Shown: piece by piece, positions 63,161 through 64,000 of the stretch
Position numbering within the stretch: the first letter of the stretch is position 1
Layout of the letters: every line of letters starts with the position of its first letter
From: Colletes latitarsis
Lineage: Eukaryota; Arthropoda; Insecta; Hymenoptera; Colletidae
DNA: 64,000 nt
NCBI RefSeq assembly: GCF_051014445.1
Contig: NC_135134.1
Location: 1,765,672-1,829,671 of the forward strand
Direction of reading: 5' to 3'
Notes under the pieces: generated by a model
What the model was told of the DNA's origin: nothing
What the model saw: only the letters and a program-made list of their open reading frames with translations
Database searches by the model: none
Made by a program: the position numbers and the translations under genes

Positions 63161-63312
63161 CAGGTCTGGGATTTGCCCTGATCTGGCTCCTACTTTCGCA
63201 TTTTTCGCATACTTGTTGGCCAGATCCTGGGCTTTTCCTGGTTTGGATCACGTAGTAATGCGGTACCACACCGAAGCAGTCAATTAAACCTGGTTGCGAT
63301 TAATATTTTAGA
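62620..63312. repeat. C core module, copy 8
   Basis: 869 bp after copy 7 with the same private variants. Confidence 0.85.
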
Positions 63313-63849
63313 GGATAACGCCGGTTATGTCTCGGTTAGGTCTGGGTTTTGCCCGCATCTGGCTCGTACCTTCGCATTTTTCGCCTACTTGTTGGCAAGA
63401 TCCTGGGCTTTTTCTGGTTCGGATCACGTAGTAATGCGCTACCACACCGAAACAGTCAATTAAACCTGGTTGCGGTTAATATTTTAGAGGATGACGCCGG
63501 TTATGTCTCGGTTAGGTCTGGGATTTGCCCATATCTGGCTCGCACTTTCGCATTTTACGCCTATTTGTTGTCAAGATCCTGGGCTTTTTCTGGTTTGGAT
63601 CACGTAGTAATGCGGTACCACACCGTAACATTCAATTAAACCTGGTTGCGATTAATATTTTGGAGGGTAACGCCGGTTATGTCTCGGTTAGGTCTGGGAT
63701 TTGCCCTGATCTGGCTCCTACTTTCGCATTTTTCGCATACTTGTTGGCCATATCCTGGGCTTTTCCTGGTTCGGATCACGTAGTAATGCGGTACCACACC
63801 GTAACATCCAATTAAACCTGGTTGCGATTAATATTTTGGAGGATAACGC

Positions 63850-63871
63850 CGGTTATGTCTCGGTTAGGTCT
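63850..63871. repeat. Internal tandem 11-mer inside the monomer (example)
   Basis: CGGTTATGTCT is followed immediately by CGGTTAGGTCT, ten of eleven bases identical. It is present in all monomers of the GTCTCGGTTAGG class, and blurred to GTCTGGGTTAGG in the other class. Confidence 0.8.
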
Positions 63872-64000
63872 GGGATTTGCCCCCATCTGGCTCGTACTTT
63901 CGCATTTTTCGCCTACTTGTTGTCAAGATCCTGGGCTTTTTCTGGTTTGGATCACGTAGTAATGCGGTACCACACCGTAACAGACAATTAAACCTGGTTG

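Larger units (their letters stand above)
1..64000. repeat. Satellite DNA array, 176-bp monomer, head-to-tail, 364 full copies
   Basis: The same 176-bp unit recurs without interruption from the first to the last base, always in the same orientation. Landmarks such as TCATCTGGCTCGTAC, GGTACC, AATATT and GGATAACGCC return every 176 bp. Counting phase from base 1 to the last monomer start at 63,883 gives 364 monomers with a net indel of -182 bp. I located the indels: nine +1, four -1, eleven -6 and eleven -11. I saw no inversion, transposon, microsatellite tract or unique spacer. A nucleosome-sized monomer in a long homogenised array is the hallmark of eukaryotic centromeric, pericentromeric or subtelomeric satellites; that location is inference, because no flank is present. 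I do not recognise the family from memory (not Arabidopsis 178-bp, primate alpha, rice CentO or maize CentC). Confidence 0.98.
35991..64000. repeat. Subarray C: second, distinct higher-order repeat domain
   Basis: About 160 monomers of a different sequence class: CGTACCTTCGCATTTTTCGCC, TTGTTGTCAAGATCC or TTGTTGGCAAGATCC, TGGTTCGGATCACG, TGCGGTACCACACCG and TTGCGATTAATATT. The CAAATAC variant, so common in A and B, is not seen. Eleven monomers share an 11-bp deletion found nowhere else. Distances between these deletions are 4,564, 4,916, 1,925, 1,925, 869, 1,925, 2,805, 2,805, 3,860 and 869 bp. All correspond to whole-monomer counts (26, 28, 11, 11, 5, 11, 16, 16, 22 and 5) after indel correction. 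The sequence is still C-type at the window end. Confidence 0.85.

Noticed and set aside
434..63815. Numerous ORFs of 65-155 codons on both strands with shared motifs
   Set aside because: They follow the satellite period, share stops built into the monomer, mostly use TTG/GTG starts, overlap one another and change frame every monomer. No ribosome site, promoter or domain supports them.
1..64000. CRISPR array
   Set aside because: The period is 176 bp with no short conserved repeat alternating with unique spacers; the whole unit is conserved, and there are no cas genes.
1..64000. Telomere-like motif GGGTTAGG in GTCTGGGTTAGGTCTGG
   Set aside because: Only one eight-base match per monomer, never in tandem, and in the other class it reads TCGGTTAGG; explained by a one-base variant of the internal 11-mer.
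36000..64000. CENP-B box (TTCGNNNNANNCGGG on either strand)
   Set aside because: By eye no monomer has the essential bases. The closest is CCCGCATCTGGCTCG in some C monomers, which fails at the last four positions.
1..64000. Array of tandem protein-coding repeats (large repeat protein)
   Set aside because: 176 is not divisible by three, stops occur in every frame within at most about three monomers, and indels of 1 and 11 bp are tolerated.
1..64000. Nested transposable element or rDNA/5S spacer
   Set aside because: No terminal repeats, target-site duplications, rRNA or tRNA-like sequence; the monomer phase never breaks except for the listed small indels.
1..64000. Pure assembly or sequencing artefact
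   Set aside because: Monomers differ by consistent, domain-specific substitutions and indels, and duplications carry private differences. A copy artefact would be exact. It remains possible for single events such as the 880-bp pair.

Overview
The whole 64-kb window is one uninterrupted head-to-tail satellite DNA array. The monomer is 176 bp, and every copy lies in the same orientation. I see no gene, RNA gene, transposon, CRISPR array or unique-sequence island. Tracking monomer phase from base 1 to the last monomer start at 63,883 gives exactly 364 complete monomers. These account for 63,882 bases: 364 x 176 minus a net 182 bp of indels, all of which I could place. A partial 118-bp monomer ends the window. 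The array continues off both ends, so its chromosomal position cannot be read here. Long, monotonous, internally homogenised arrays with nucleosome-sized monomers are typical of centromeric, pericentromeric or subtelomeric heterochromatin in eukaryotes. I do not recognise the monomer from any satellite family I know, so the host is unassigned beyond 'eukaryote, likely'. GC of a hand-built C-type consensus is about 45%, with no CpG depletion (10 CpG against about 9 expected).

The array has layers. Subarray A (1 to ~11.75 kb) is a mixed, more diverged set of variants with several short and medium duplications. Subarray B (~11.75 to ~31.5 kb) is a higher-order-repeat (HOR) domain. Its units are 15 to 22 monomers long and differ by whole-monomer gains and losses. 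It carries a private 6-bp deletion in 11 monomers and one internal duplication of more than 5 kb. A transitional stretch (~31.5 to ~36 kb) mixes variants and has little HOR order. Subarray C (~36 to 64 kb) is a second, distinct HOR domain. It has its own sequence class, a private 11-bp deletion in 11 monomers, a roughly four-monomer core module in eight near-identical copies, and nested duplications of 869, 1,925, 4,719, 4,730 and 5,091 bp.

The distance between homologous points is always a whole number of monomers, corrected by the known small indels. This is what unequal exchange, replication slippage or gene conversion in register would produce. Many ORFs of 65 to 155 codons can be drawn, but they are by-products of the repeat. 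They mostly start at TTG or GTG, end at the same TAA or TAG inside the monomer, and change frame every monomer because 176 is not a multiple of three. None is annotated as a gene.

Each monomer carries short internal structure that may matter biologically. There is a KpnI-centred dyad that is a perfect 12-bp palindrome in many A and B monomers but is broken in most C monomers. There is also a small inverted repeat (ATAAC/GTTAT) and two short internal tandem repeats (9 and 11 bp).
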